From: Candidatus Omnitrophota bacterium
Lineage (GTDB): Bacteria; CAIJMQ01
DNA length: 64,000 bases
Reading direction: 5' to 3'
Assembly: GCA_018812925.1 (NCBI GenBank)
Contig: JAHJCU010000005.1
Coordinates: forward strand, 62,001-126,000
Part shown: piece after piece, positions 18,340 through 26,356 of the stretch
How positions within the stretch are numbered: the stretch's first letter is position 1
How the letters are laid out: the number at the start of each line of letters is the position of its first letter
Notes under the pieces: model-generated
The model's database searches: none
The model's input: the letters and a program-made list of their open reading frames with translations, nothing else
What the model was told of the DNA's origin: nothing
Program-made: the position numbers and the translations under genes

Positions 18340-18822
18340 CAAAATAAAAAATTTAAAACAAAAATTAAAATCAAAAATAAGAAAGTTAAGGAGATAAAGA
18401 CCTGCTCGTCCACTCACGCGTGGCAAAATCGTTCTTATTCTTGCCGGCGGCGGAGCTAAATCTTTATCCCAGATAGGCGTTTTAAAAGTCCTTGAAAGAG
18501 AAAAAATTCCTATCGATATGCTCGTGGGATGTAGTATGGGCGCAATTGTGGGAGCTCTTTTTTCCATAGGAGTTCCCGTGGGAAAAATAGAAAGTATAAT
18601 CCTGAATTTTTGCCAATTCAAACAGATAAAAGAAATAGAAAGAACATTTACCTCGGAAGCAGAAGGTATACAGAAAATTGGAGAATTTGTGAGGGATTTA
18701 AAAAGAAGTTATAGCCCAACTTCCTTTTCTAAAAAAAGCTCTTATTAAAAGCAACACTGAGAAAAAGAAACTTAGAAAATTAGTTTTGCCCCTTTTTTAT
18801 TGAAATAAGACTTACTGCGTAG
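18332..18822 (+). pseudogene. Decayed patatin-like phospholipase gene
   Basis: The frame starting at ATG 18332, overlapping the permease stop, is cut by TAA at 18395 and then reads an excellent patatin N-terminus: V-L-I-L-A-G-G-G-A-K oxyanion loop and G-C-S-M-G nucleophile elbow (about 18530). It ends at 18748. Moving one frame near 18722 gives further patatin-like residues to a TGA near 18822. The catalytic D-G-G part of the family is missing. The upstream nonsense codon, a likely frameshift and 3' truncation all point to a pseudogene. A translated fragment starting at ATG 18518 would lack the oxyanion loop. Confidence 0.75.
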
Positions 18823-18824
18823 AT

Positions 18825-19091
18825 TTATTTTTTGCAGGTAGAGCAGCCTTTTGGCTCGCAGGATGAAGAACAGGAAGAACTTTTTGGAGGGCTTTCAGTT
18901 TTATTTTCTTTCTTCTTATAATCCGTAGCGTAAAACCCGGAACCTTTGAATATCAGCCCCGCTCCCGCTCCTATCAATCTTTTTACTTTACCGTTGCATT
19001 TCGGACACTTCTTTAAAGATTCTGCTGTCATGCTGTGGAACGCTTCAAATTTGTGTCCGCATTTTTTACATTCGTAGTCGTAAGTAGGCAT
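18825..19091 (-). CDS. FmdB family zinc-ribbon regulatory protein
   Basis: The product starts M-P-T-Y-D-Y-E-C-K-K-C-G as nearly all FmdB proteins do, with zinc ligands C8, C11, C29 and C32, then G-S-G-F-Y-A-T-D-Y and a Cys/Ser-rich tail. The start at 19091 is supported by AGGAG just upstream on the minus strand; the longer frame to 19124 is not needed. The family is small and widely conserved, of unknown function, often called a putative regulator. Confidence 0.9.
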   Translation of the reverse strand: MPTYDYECKKCGHKFEAFHSMTAESLKKCPKCNGKVKRLIGAGAGLIFKGSGFYATDYKKKENKTESPPKSSSCSSSCEPKGCSTCKK

Positions 19092-19158
19092 TTTTTCTCC
19101 TAAAACAGCAGGGCAATATACCATTTCAACTTCATTTTAGTCAAATTCTGCCACGAAA

Positions 19159-19187
19159 TTGACTCATTTTAAAAAACCGCTTATAAT
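19159..19187 (+). promoter_or_regulatory. tRNA-Lys promoter
   Basis: TTGACT (19159-19164), 17 bp, TATAAT (19182-19187), 12 bp before the tRNA. Confidence 0.75.
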
Positions 19188-19199
19188 GCCAAGTCATTC

Positions 19200-19273
19200 G
19201 GGCCATTAGCTCAATTTGGCAGAGCAGTGGACTCTTAATCCATTTGTTGCAGGTTCAAGTCCTGCATGGCCCA
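19200..19273 (+). tRNA. tRNA-Lys (anticodon CTT)
   Basis: Acceptor GGGCCAT pairs fully with ATGGCCC, anticodon loop CTCTTAA reads CTT, T arm CAGGTTCAAGTCCTG. Discriminator A, 3' CCA not encoded. It forms the left border of the AbrB-PIN-GHKL island. Confidence 0.96.
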
Positions 19274-19488
19274 CTAAACTAAGAAAATGATACTTGATGC
19301 TAGATTCTTGATACTAGTGGAAACAAGTAATCAGACTAAAACCCAATAAAAGCGGAGAAAAACTAATTCTATAAAGATTAAAAGTATCTAGACAAAACAA
19401 GTTTTGTAGTTACCCAACACCTATTTCAGAGAGAAATCCTACCAATTTATTTGTGCATAAATATTTTTAAAGTAAGACAAAAAAGCAC

Positions 19489-19517
19489 TTGACATACTTT
19501 TTATAGTATAGTATACT
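19489..19517 (+). promoter_or_regulatory. Toxin-antitoxin promoter with overlapping operator
   Basis: TTGACA (19489-19494), 17 bp, TATACT (19512-19517). AGTATA-G-TATACT (19505-19517) is a perfect palindrome covering the -10 box, as expected for an antitoxin that represses its own operon. The 215 bp between the tRNA and this promoter show no gene. Confidence 0.72.
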
Positions 19518-19541
19518 TTCTATCAAAAGGAGGAAATTTAG

Positions 19542-19778
19542 ATGACCACAACAGTTGTAACCACAAAAGGGCAGATAGTAATACCTTCAAAAATTCGCAA
19601 TCGGCTAAAAATAAAAAGAGGGACAAAACTTTATATAGAAGAAAACGGCACGGAACTAATTCTTAAACCTGTCACGCCCGAATACTTCGGAAGAATAGCC
19701 GGAGTTTTATCTACTAAGGGTAAATTGTCAAAAGCGTTATTGGAAGGACGCTCAAAAGACAAAGGAAGAGAGGGCTAA
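19542..19778 (+). CDS. vapB: AbrB/SpoVT-type antitoxin (VapB-like)
   Basis: The 78-aa protein opens with the swapped-hairpin DNA-binding fold: V-V-T-T-K-G-Q-I-V-I-P-S-K-I-R and then G-T-K-L-Y-I-E-E. Its basic C-terminal tail should bind the PIN toxin encoded 3 bp downstream. A strong AAAGGAGG site precedes the ATG, and the promoter palindrome is a natural self-operator. Confidence 0.9.
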   Translation: MTTTVVTTKGQIVIPSKIRNRLKIKRGTKLYIEENGTELILKPVTPEYFGRIAGVLSTKGKLSKALLEGRSKDKGREG

Positions 19779-19781
19779 ACT

Positions 19782-20180
19782 ATGACGAGCATTCTTGATT
19801 CTCACGGACTTTTAGCATTCTTGGAAAAAGAACCCGGATTCGAAAAAGTGGAATCTCTTTTTGTAAATGCGGTTGCAAAAGACAAAGACCTGCTGATGAC
19901 TTCGGTAAATTGGGGAGAAGTTTATTATATAGTTCTCCGTGAATGCGGAGCAGAAAAAGCGCAGGAAATAGAAAGAGTAATAAAAACCCTGCCTATAGAA
20001 ATTATTGATGTTGACATAACCCTTGCCAAACAAGCCGCTTATTTCAAAGCCACAAAGAAGCTCTCCTATGCGGATTGTTTCGCCGCCGCTTTAGCAAAAC
20101 AACATAAAGGAGAAGTCGTAACGGGTGATAAAGAATTTAAAGCAGTAGAGGATGAGGTAAGAATTGCATGGATAATTTAA
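19782..20180 (+). CDS. vapC: PIN-domain ribonuclease toxin (VapC-like)
   Basis: The 132-aa PIN domain keeps the four acidic metal ligands: D6 (I-L-D-S-H), E46 (N-W-G-E-V-Y-Y), D98 (S-Y-A-D-C-F-A-A-A) and D116 (T-G-D-K-E-F). VapC toxins cleave tRNA or rRNA when antitoxin is lost. It overlaps the following GHKL ATPase gene by 13 bp, which is unusual for a two-gene TA pair and suggests a three-gene unit. Confidence 0.92.
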   Translation: MTSILDSHGLLAFLEKEPGFEKVESLFVNAVAKDKDLLMTSVNWGEVYYIVLRECGAEKAQEIERVIKTLPIEIIDVDITLAKQAAYFKATKKLSYADCFAAALAKQHKGEVVTGDKEFKAVEDEVRIAWII

Positions 20181-22522
20181 ATTTATTATTAAAATTAGTA
20201 AAAGCACAAGATGAGGAAGAAGTTGGCAATATAATTACTTGCCATCCTGTATTGTCAAAAGAGGAGAATTGGAAACCACTTGCTGGGGAGCGCTCAAATA
20301 TCGGTTTTGCTCATGCTCAACAAGCAAGTCCGATTCCCGCTTTAATAGAAAAACCAGTCAACTCGATAGATGCTCTTTTAACAAAGGAATGTATTCTAAG
20401 GGATATCGATCCTGAAGAACAGAAAGCCCCCTCTAGTATTCAAGAAGCTGCTGAAAAATTTTTCGGTATAGAAAGAGGGGATTTTACTGAAATTACAGAC
20501 AAGCGATTACGTGAGGTTGCAGAAAATATTCAGATAATCGCTGACGGCACCAGACGAAACCCAAATATAATAATTTATGATAATGGAGAAGGACAGCATC
20601 CATCTAATTTTGAAAAAACTTTTCTGTATCGTTCAAGAGAGAACAAAATCAAAATAAAATTTGTTCAAGGGAAATTTAATATGGGCGGGACTGGAGCATT
20701 ACGTTTCTGCGGAGCAAATAAATATCAACTTATATTATCACGCAGACATACTTCGTTATTAAATGAAAATCTAGGCCTTTATGGATTTACTTTAGTAAGA
20801 TTTCATAGAGTAACTACTGTGGGTGAATATAAAAGCCAGTGGTATGAATATTGTGTCGATAAAACTGGGGATGTCTTTTCTTTTTCATCTGAAGAACTAA
20901 ATTTGGGTCTATTCAGAAGGAAATTCCAATATGGGACTTACATAAAACTTTTCAATTACGATTTACCAGATCGTTCCGATATAAGATTGGGACTATGGAG
21001 AGCATTCAATCGCTACTTATATTATCCAGCTTTACCGATTCTTTTATATGAAAAGAGAGATTATAAAGGAGGACATGGGGACCCAACAAAACTGATGCTT
21101 GGAAATAAAATGAGAATTATGAAAGACGGAAGGGAGCAAAAAGAGACATCCTTCCCTTTAGAGATAAATTTTAAGAATTTTAAGTTCCATGGAGAGGTTA
21201 CAGTTTTTAAAGATGAGGTTGATAAGAATGAATTCGTAGAAAAACTTGCTGTGATATTTACAATAAATGGACAAGTACATGATTATTTGGGTAGTTCTTT
21301 TATTGCTTCCAAGAACGGCGCTAATTTACCATATTTAAGTAACTCCCTTTTAGTTAATATCGATTGCAGTAATATATCGCCATATATTCGCGATGAGTTA
21401 TTTATGTCTTCTCGAGATAGAAGGGCTGAAACAGAGACGAAACGCGAATTAGACTATGAGATAGCAAGGGAATTAAGAGACCTCGATATTTTACGGCAAC
21501 TTAATGAGAAAAGAAGAGATGAAAAAATTTTCAAAAATCCTAAAGACGAGGACTTTCTAAAAAGAGTAATGAGCAGGTTAATTAGTAAGAATGAAGAAAT
21601 TAGTAAACTGTTAGGACTTAATGGAGACATTGCTAGTAATATTATAAAGAAAACGCTACAAAAGAGAATTGAGAAGCAAGGCGAAATATTTAAACCAAAA
21701 CGTTATCCTTCTTTTGTAAGATTTAAAAAGATAGCCCCCGGTAATATTAAAATGCTACCTCAAAATGGCGAGTGCAAATTGTTCTTAGAAACAGACGTAG
21801 AGAACGAATACCTTATAAGACCACGAGACAAAGGAGACTTTAAAATTACCTTTGAAAAACCCCATTTAGGTGTTGGAGGAGAAGGAAGAGAAAAAGGTTC
21901 AGAAGAAGAAGTTTTTGATGTCAATATTGTTGGACCTACTCAAGGAGAAATAAAACTAAGAATAAAAACAAAAAAAGAGTTACCAGTAGGCACAACTGTT
22001 AATATGAAAATAGAATTGTCTTCACCCGATGGACCTCATGTGTTAACAGCTTTTATTAAAATTGATAATCCAATCAAAGAAGCACATGAAAAAGAAATTG
22101 AAATTAGAAAAACTTATCAATTGCCAGAAATTATAGATGTATATCGAGAGAAAAAACAAGATATTGATACTCCAATTTGGAATAGTAATGATTATAATTG
22201 GACTGGAGAAGACATATGTAAAATTTGGCAATCAAGTGGAGAAAATAGTCTTGTTGACGCAGTAGCAATAAATATGGATGCTAATTCCCTTCATGACTAT
22301 ATAAGAAAAAGAAAATTAACGGACAAACAAATAGAGAGCACTTCAAGATTATATCGGGTAGGGATTTATTTAATCTCTTTAATAACATACTTCCAACTTT
22401 CTCAACGAGAAGGTATTGAAGACAAAGAAGAATTGGCTTCTTATCTGATGAAGGGTGTAGGTAAGATTATAATTCATGTCATAATTAATGACGAAATAAT
22501 TAAAGAGATAGATAAGGAATAA
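20168..22522 (+). CDS. Large GHKL-fold (HSP90-like) ATPase of unknown function
   Basis: This 784-aa protein has no family I can name. The N-terminal fifth is a GHKL ATPase: N-box E61-x-x-x-N65-S-I-D68-A, G1 box D138-N-G-E-G142, and G2-like lid G168-K-F-N-M-G-G-T-G-A. A transducer-like region follows, then a charged helical stretch (about 410-500, R-D-R-R-A-E-T-E-T-K-R-E), a beta-rich segment (about 510-640) and a helical C-terminus. There is no His-kinase phosphorylation site and no MutL endonuclease motif. It starts inside the vapC 3' end, so translation is probably coupled. Its position with a toxin-antitoxin pair between two tRNAs suggests a defence or island-maintenance role, which is inference. 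Confidence 0.7.
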   Translation: MDNLNLLLKLVKAQDEEEVGNIITCHPVLSKEENWKPLAGERSNIGFAHAQQASPIPALIEKPVNSIDALLTKECILRDIDPEEQKAPSSIQEAAEKFFGIERGDFTEITDKRLREVAENIQIIADGTRRNPNIIIYDNGEGQHPSNFEKTFLYRSRENKIKIKFVQGKFNMGGTGALRFCGANKYQLILSRRHTSLLNENLGLYGFTLVRFHRVTTVGEYKSQWYEYCVDKTGDVFSFSSEELNLGLFRRKFQYGTYIKLFNYDLPDRSDIRLGLWRAFNRYLYYPALPILLYEKRDYKGGHGDPTKLMLGNKMRIMKDGREQKETSFPLEINFKNFKFHGEVTVFKDEVDKNEFVEKLAVIFTINGQVHDYLGSSFIASKNGANLPYLSNSLLVNIDCSNISPYIRDELFMSSRDRRAETETKRELDYEIARELRDLDILRQLNEKRRDEKIFKNPKDEDFLKRVMSRLISKNEEISKLLGLNGDIASNIIKKTLQKRIEKQGEIFKPKRYPSFVRFKKIAPGNIKMLPQNGECKLFLETDVENEYLIRPRDKGDFKITFEKPHLGVGGEGREKGSEEEVFDVNIVGPTQGEIKLRIKTKKELPVGTTVNMKIELSSPDGPHVLTAFIKIDNPIKEAHEKEIEIRKTYQLPEIIDVYREKKQDIDTPIWNSNDYNWTGEDICKIWQSSGENSLVDAVAINMDANSLHDYIRKRKLTDKQIESTSRLYRVGIYLISLITYFQLSQREGIEDKEELASYLMKGVGKIIIHVIINDEIIKEIDKE

Positions 22523-22543
22523 AAGGAGTTGTATCTTGTATTG

Positions 22544-22883
22544 AGCAGGGCAGGCTGATACTTCCTTTTTGCAACTTTCAAGTCTGGTATTTGGGGAAGA
22601 CAGATAACTGAAGGTTTGTCAGAAAGGAGGTGAAAGCCATGGTTAATTGTAAGAACGATGCTCCTGGAATGAGGGGGTATCGTTCTAGGAACCAAAATGG
22701 CCTACTGCGTGACAAACGTGATGATACTCATATGGGCACCATTGAAGCGCAGTATGGTCATGATTTCGGGGTTCGTTCTGATATGCTTTTGGGAAATTAC
22801 CTAAAGCAAAGAAGAATTGCTTCTCTGAATGATTTAGTTAATGGTAAATAACCATAACTAAAGGTGTATCAGACTGCCCTGCT
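22544..22883. repeat. 18-bp inverted repeat boxing the 70-aa gene
   Basis: AGCAGGGCAGGCTGATAC at 22544-22561 and GTATCAGACTGCCCTGCT at 22866-22883 are inverted copies with one mismatch. Between them lie a 77-bp leader, a strong ribosome-binding site and the 70-aa gene. No transposase or target duplication is seen. The arms could be ends of a small mobile cassette or could pair in the mRNA to bring both ends together. Confidence 0.75.
22639..22851 (+). CDS. Small basic conserved-looking protein (70 aa), function unknown
   Basis: ATG 22639 follows a near-perfect AAAGGAGGTG (22623-22632), strong support for translation. The product is Arg/Asp-rich with a patterned core R-D-K-R-D-D-T-H-M-G-T-I-E and Y-G-x-D-F-G-V-R-S-D-M-L-L-G-N-Y-L-K, ending S-L-N-D-L-V. 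It has no signal peptide or membrane helix. The pattern looks conserved, like small proteins of unknown function I have seen elsewhere, but I cannot name a family. It sits 116 bp after the GHKL gene, between the arms of an 18-bp inverted repeat. Confidence 0.7.
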   Translation: MVNCKNDAPGMRGYRSRNQNGLLRDKRDDTHMGTIEAQYGHDFGVRSDMLLGNYLKQRRIASLNDLVNGK

Positions 22884-22961
22884 GTACAAAACAGCGACTA
22901 ATCACACAAAAATGTATTTATAAAATAGCGCTCTCTTCCCCTTTTTACATTCTCTATTATG

Positions 22962-22970
22962 TGGTAAAAT
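22962..22970 (+). promoter_or_regulatory. tRNA-Leu promoter (extended -10)
   Basis: TG-G-TAAAAT at 22962-22970 forms an extended -10 nine bp before the tRNA; TTTACA at 22944-22949 is a short-spaced (15 bp) possible -35. Confidence 0.5.
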
Positions 22971-22979
22971 TTAACACTT

Positions 22980-23063
22980 GCCGAGGTGGCGGAACTGGTA
23001 GACGCGCATGGTTGAGGGCCATGTCCCTTTATTGGGATGGGGGTTCAAGTCCCCCCTTCGGCA
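22980..23063 (+). tRNA. tRNA-Leu (anticodon GAG)
   Basis: Class II tRNA with a long variable arm (TGTCCCTTTATTGGGATG). Acceptor GCCGAGG pairs with CTTCGGC, anticodon loop TTGAGGG reads GAG, T arm GGGGTTCAAGTCCCC. Discriminator A, CCA not encoded. Right border of the island. Confidence 0.95.
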
Positions 23064-23074
23064 CTAATTTTTTT

Positions 23075-23216
23075 GTCATTGCGAGCGACTGAAAAGAGCG
23101 CGGCGATCTCATGAGATTGCTTCACTTCGTTCGTCTCTAGAAATCTGCCCTCTGCAATTTGAAAAATTGCGAGGACTAAGTCCCTGAAATTCCTGCGAAT
23201 TTCTCAGGGCAATGAC
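23075..23216. repeat. Composite palindromic element with GTCATTGC/GCAATGAC ends
   Basis: Terminal inverted repeats GTCATTGC (23075) and GCAATGAC (23209-23216) enclose GATCTCATGAGATT, a GAACGAAGTG-type arm and a three-hairpin cloverleaf module at 23147-23210 (arms CAATTT/AAATTG, GGACT/AGTCC, GAAATTC/GAATTTC inside GCCCT/AGGGC). It is related to the copy at 48197-48359. An ATG at 23212 is part of the repeat end, not the queA start. Confidence 0.8.
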
Positions 23217-23250
23217 ATTTCTCCGTAATCAATCTTTTATACAAAAAATA

Positions 23251-24306
23251 ATGAAACTTTCCGATTTTAATTACGAACTTCCAAAAGAATTTATTGCGCA
23301 AGAACCTGTAACGCCAAGAGACAGTTCCAAGTTAATGGTTGTTGACAGAAAAAACAAAACCATCCAGCATAAAGTCTTTAGTGATATAGGTGATTTTCTT
23401 AATAAAGGCGACCTCTTAGTAATAAACGATGCGAAAGTATTTCCTGCTCGATTGTTAGGTAAAAAAGAATCTACCGGAGGCAAAGTAAATGTCCTGCTTA
23501 TTGAAAAAGAAGAAGGCAAGAGGTGGAAGTGTCTTGTTCAAGGTTCCGGCAGGATAAAAATAGGACTACGGATGGTATTTGGAGACGGAAAGTTGAAAGG
23601 TGAAATAGAGAATTATAACAGGGGAATATATACTGTAAACTTTGCCCTGAACCAGAACGAGTTCGATTCAGGGTCTAAATATGAAGATAATTTCAGACAG
23701 ATTTTAGGAGAGATAGGAGAAGCACCCATACCCCCGTATATTACAAAGAGAACTGATACTTCGGAAGAGAGATATCAGACTGTTTATGCAAAAAAAGATG
23801 GAGCTATCGCGGCGCCTACAGCAGGTTTTCATTTTACGAAAGAATTACTTGAAAGGCTGAAAGCCAAAGGAATATCAATTGCGACGATAACACTCATAGT
23901 AGGCAGAGGTACTTTTAATCCCATAAAAACAGAAATCTTAGAAGAACATGTAATGGACGAGGAATATTTCGAGTTAAGAAACGAGGAGATAGAGAAAATA
24001 AACAAACAAATTGAAAGAAAAGGCAGGATAATTGCTGTGGGGACTACAAGTGTAAGAACTCTCGAAAGCGCATTTAAGAATGGCAAAATAAGCAAAAATA
24101 TGGGAAAAACTTCGCTCTTTATTTATCCGGGTTATAAATTCGAAACCATAGATACACTTATTACTAATTTCCATCTTCCCAAATCAACTTTACTATTGTT
24201 AACTTGCGCTTTTGGCGGAAGAGAACTGATATTAAGAGCTTATCAAGAAGCTATCAAAAAAAATTATCGTTTTTATAGTTTTGGAGATGCAATGCTTATA
24301 TTATAA
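23251..24306 (+). CDS. queA: S-adenosylmethionine:tRNA ribosyltransferase-isomerase
   Basis: QueA adds the epoxycyclopentanediol part of queuosine to tRNA, using SAM. The 351-aa product begins M-K-L-S-D-F-N-Y-E-L-P at 23251; an earlier in-frame ATG (23212) would translate repeat sequence and is rejected. Family blocks are intact: R-D-S-S-K-L-M-V, F-P-A-R-L-L-G, E-A-P-I-P-P-Y-I, A-A-P-T-A-G-F-H-F and V-G-T-T-S-V-R-T-L-E-S. It appears to be a single-gene unit. Confidence 0.96.
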   Translation: MKLSDFNYELPKEFIAQEPVTPRDSSKLMVVDRKNKTIQHKVFSDIGDFLNKGDLLVINDAKVFPARLLGKKESTGGKVNVLLIEKEEGKRWKCLVQGSGRIKIGLRMVFGDGKLKGEIENYNRGIYTVNFALNQNEFDSGSKYEDNFRQILGEIGEAPIPPYITKRTDTSEERYQTVYAKKDGAIAAPTAGFHFTKELLERLKAKGISIATITLIVGRGTFNPIKTEILEEHVMDEEYFELRNEEIEKINKQIERKGRIIAVGTTSVRTLESAFKNGKISKNMGKTSLFIYPGYKFETIDTLITNFHLPKSTLLLLTCAFGGRELILRAYQEAIKKNYRFYSFGDAMLIL

Positions 24307-24307
24307 A

Positions 24308-24434
24308 AATTCGAATTTCGAATATCGAAGCACGAAACAAGCGCGAATGACAGAAATTCAAATAACCAAAACAATAAGTTTAGAAAATTAGGACATTAGA
24401 ATTTTGAATTTGTTTCGGATTTCGTGCTTAAGAT
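24308..24434. repeat. Long AT-rich inverted repeat (GAAGCACGAAA family), copy 1
   Basis: GAAGCACGAAAC (24327) faces GTTTCG ... TTTCGTGCTT (24411-24430), and the middle shares long stretches with the copy at 29563-29701: AATGACxxAAAxTCAAAT, TAAGTTT and GGACATTAGxATTTTGAAT. The element occupies most of the queA-fhs gap. Confidence 0.75.
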
Positions 24435-24524
24435 TTAGGATTTGCTTTAACGGGTCAGATTGACGAGGAGCACGTATTTTAGTAAATTACTAACTTACAA
24501 AAACAAAATCAGGAGATTTAACAA

Positions 24525-26222
24525 ATGTTATCTGATTTGGATATTGCTCAACAAGCAAAAATGCAGCCTATTAGCGAGATTGCCGACAAGTTAGGAGTGC
24601 AACAAGACGAGTTAGAATCTCACGGCAATTATATGGCGAAAATAGACCTTAATATACTCAAGCGATTAGAAGATAAACCTAATGGTAAATTTATAACTGT
24701 TACAGCTATAACCCCTACACCTTTAGGAGAAGGTAAAACAGTTACTAATCTGGGCTTAGGGATGGCTCTTTCTAAAATTGGCAAGAAAACCTGCAATGTT
24801 ATTCGCGAGCCTTCAAAAGGTCCGACTTTTGGGATAAAAGGCGGTGCCTGCGGAGGAGGATATTCGCAAGTTGTCCCAATGGAGAATATAAATCTTCATT
24901 TTACAGGAGACATTCATGCAGTAGATACGGCTCATAATCTATTAAACGCCGCACTTGATTCCCATCTTGCCCATGGCAACAAGCTCAATATTGATACTAA
25001 TTTCATAACAATAAACAGATGTGTCGATGTAAGTGACAGGGCTTTAAGAGATATAGTAATTGGTTTGGGAGGAACAGCTAACGGTTATCCGCGTCAGGCA
25101 GGTTATGATATTACCGTAGCAACGGAAACCGCAGCCATACATTCCCTAACTAATTCATTAAAGGATTTGAGGCAAAGATTGGGAAGAATGGTGGTGGGAT
25201 ATACTTATGATGGAAAACCCGTAACCGCGGAAGACTTAAAAGTAGCCGGCGCAATGACTGTGTTGATGAAAGACGCTATAAAACCAAACTTGGTGCAGAC
25301 GCTTGAAAATACTCCCGCCATAGTTCACGGATTCCCTTTTGCCAATGTAGCTCACGGTAATAATTCCGTTATAGCTAATCTTGCAGCGCTTAAGTTGGCT
25401 GATTATGTTGTTACTGAAAGCGGGTTTGGCGCTGACTGCGGAGCGGAAAAATTAATTGATGTAGTTTGCAGGCAGGCAAATTTGAAACTTGACTGTGTGG
25501 TAATTACTTTGTCCATAAGAGCTTTGAAGATGCACGGCGGTGCTTTTGAATTAAAGCCGGGACAGAAATTAAACAGAGAACTCGTAGCAAAAGATAATAT
25601 GCCTGCCTTGGAAAAGGGCTGCGAGAATTTAAAAGTGCATATAGAAAATATGCGTAGTTTCGGTATACCTGTTGTAGTTACTATCAACAAATTTACAGAC
25701 GATAAACCTCAGGAAACGGATTTTGTTAAGAAGTATGCTGTTGATAACGGCGCAAGTTTCGCTGTTCCTATAGACCCGTGGGCTAAAGGAGGGGAAGGAT
25801 GCTTAGAGGCGGCAGAAGCTATAGTCAAAGCCTGCAGTATGCCTAACAATTTCCATTTCCTTTATCCAGATGATTTATCAATAGAGGAAAAGATAGAAAC
25901 TATTGCCAAGAAAATATACCGCGCGGATGGCGTCGATTATTCTCCGCAAGCAAAAAAGAGAATAAAACTTTATACAAAATTAGGTTACAGCAAGTTACCG
26001 ATAAATATGGCTAAGACACATCTTTCTATTTCGCATGACCCTAATTTAAAAGGCGCGCCTAAAGATTTCCGTGTGCCGGTAAGAGATATAAGAGCTTCGA
26101 TAGGAGCGGGTTTTCTATATCCGTTACTTGGCCAGATGCGGACAATGCCGGGACTTCCTTCTCGCGCTGCGTATATGGATGTGGATATCGACAGTGAAGG
26201 AAAAACATTAGGACTGTTCTAA
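24525..26222 (+). CDS. fhs: Formate--tetrahydrofolate ligase
   Basis: Fhs makes 10-formyl-THF from formate, THF and ATP, feeding the methyl branch of the Wood-Ljungdahl pathway or C1 biosynthesis. The 565-aa product has the P-loop T-P-T-P-L-G-E-G-K-T (64-73), R-E-P-S-K-G-P-T-F-G-I-K-G-G-A and F-A-N-V-A-H-G-N-N-S blocks, and the normal C-terminal G-x-x-x-P-L-x-G-x-x-x-T-M-P-G-L-P. A site AGGAG precedes the ATG. No other Wood-Ljungdahl gene is adjacent. Confidence 0.97.
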   Translation: MLSDLDIAQQAKMQPISEIADKLGVQQDELESHGNYMAKIDLNILKRLEDKPNGKFITVTAITPTPLGEGKTVTNLGLGMALSKIGKKTCNVIREPSKGPTFGIKGGACGGGYSQVVPMENINLHFTGDIHAVDTAHNLLNAALDSHLAHGNKLNIDTNFITINRCVDVSDRALRDIVIGLGGTANGYPRQAGYDITVATETAAIHSLTNSLKDLRQRLGRMVVGYTYDGKPVTAEDLKVAGAMTVLMKDAIKPNLVQTLENTPAIVHGFPFANVAHGNNSVIANLAALKLADYVVTESGFGADCGAEKLIDVVCRQANLKLDCVVITLSIRALKMHGGAFELKPGQKLNRELVAKDNMPALEKGCENLKVHIENMRSFGIPVVVTINKFTDDKPQETDFVKKYAVDNGASFAVPIDPWAKGGEGCLEAAEAIVKACSMPNNFHFLYPDDLSIEEKIETIAKKIYRADGVDYSPQAKKRIKLYTKLGYSKLPINMAKTHLSISHDPNLKGAPKDFRVPVRDIRASIGAGFLYPLLGQMRTMPGLPSRAAYMDVDIDSEGKTLGLF

Positions 26223-26248
26223 GAAAGTAAGAAGTTCAATGAAGAAGA

Positions 26249-26347
26249 CTTTAGACATTAGACTTTGGACTCTGGATTTAAAAATCTTTTTTTGGGTAGT
26301 CTTAAGTCTAAGGTCTTTGGTCTATAGTCTATTCGCCAAAGGCGAAT
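26249..26347. repeat. GTCTA/TAGAC inverted repeat and hairpin before alaS
   Basis: AGACTTTAGACATTAGACTTTGGACT (from 26249) faces a run of AGTCTTAAGTCTAAGGTCTTTGGTCTATAGTCT words (to 26330). A perfect hairpin ATTCGCC-AAA-GGCGAAT (26331-26347) then stands 10 bp before the alaS ATG and could sit over the initiation region. Confidence 0.65.
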
Positions 26348-26356
26348 ATTAAAATT

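Noticed and set aside
22544-22883. Retron or IscB-type guide RNA locus
   Set aside because: End-pairing arms fit loosely, but no reverse transcriptase, HNH nuclease or TnpB-like gene is present and the interior encodes a well-initiated protein.
5035-22945. Shared TAAAATxGCGCTCTCTT words after csp and before tRNA-Leu
   Set aside because: Seventeen matching bases with one difference, but no pairing structure or further similarity; too little to call a repeat or attachment site.
23212-23250. Upstream ATG as the queA start
   Set aside because: It belongs to the CAATGAC end of a palindromic element; QueA proteins start at M-K-L-x-D-F.
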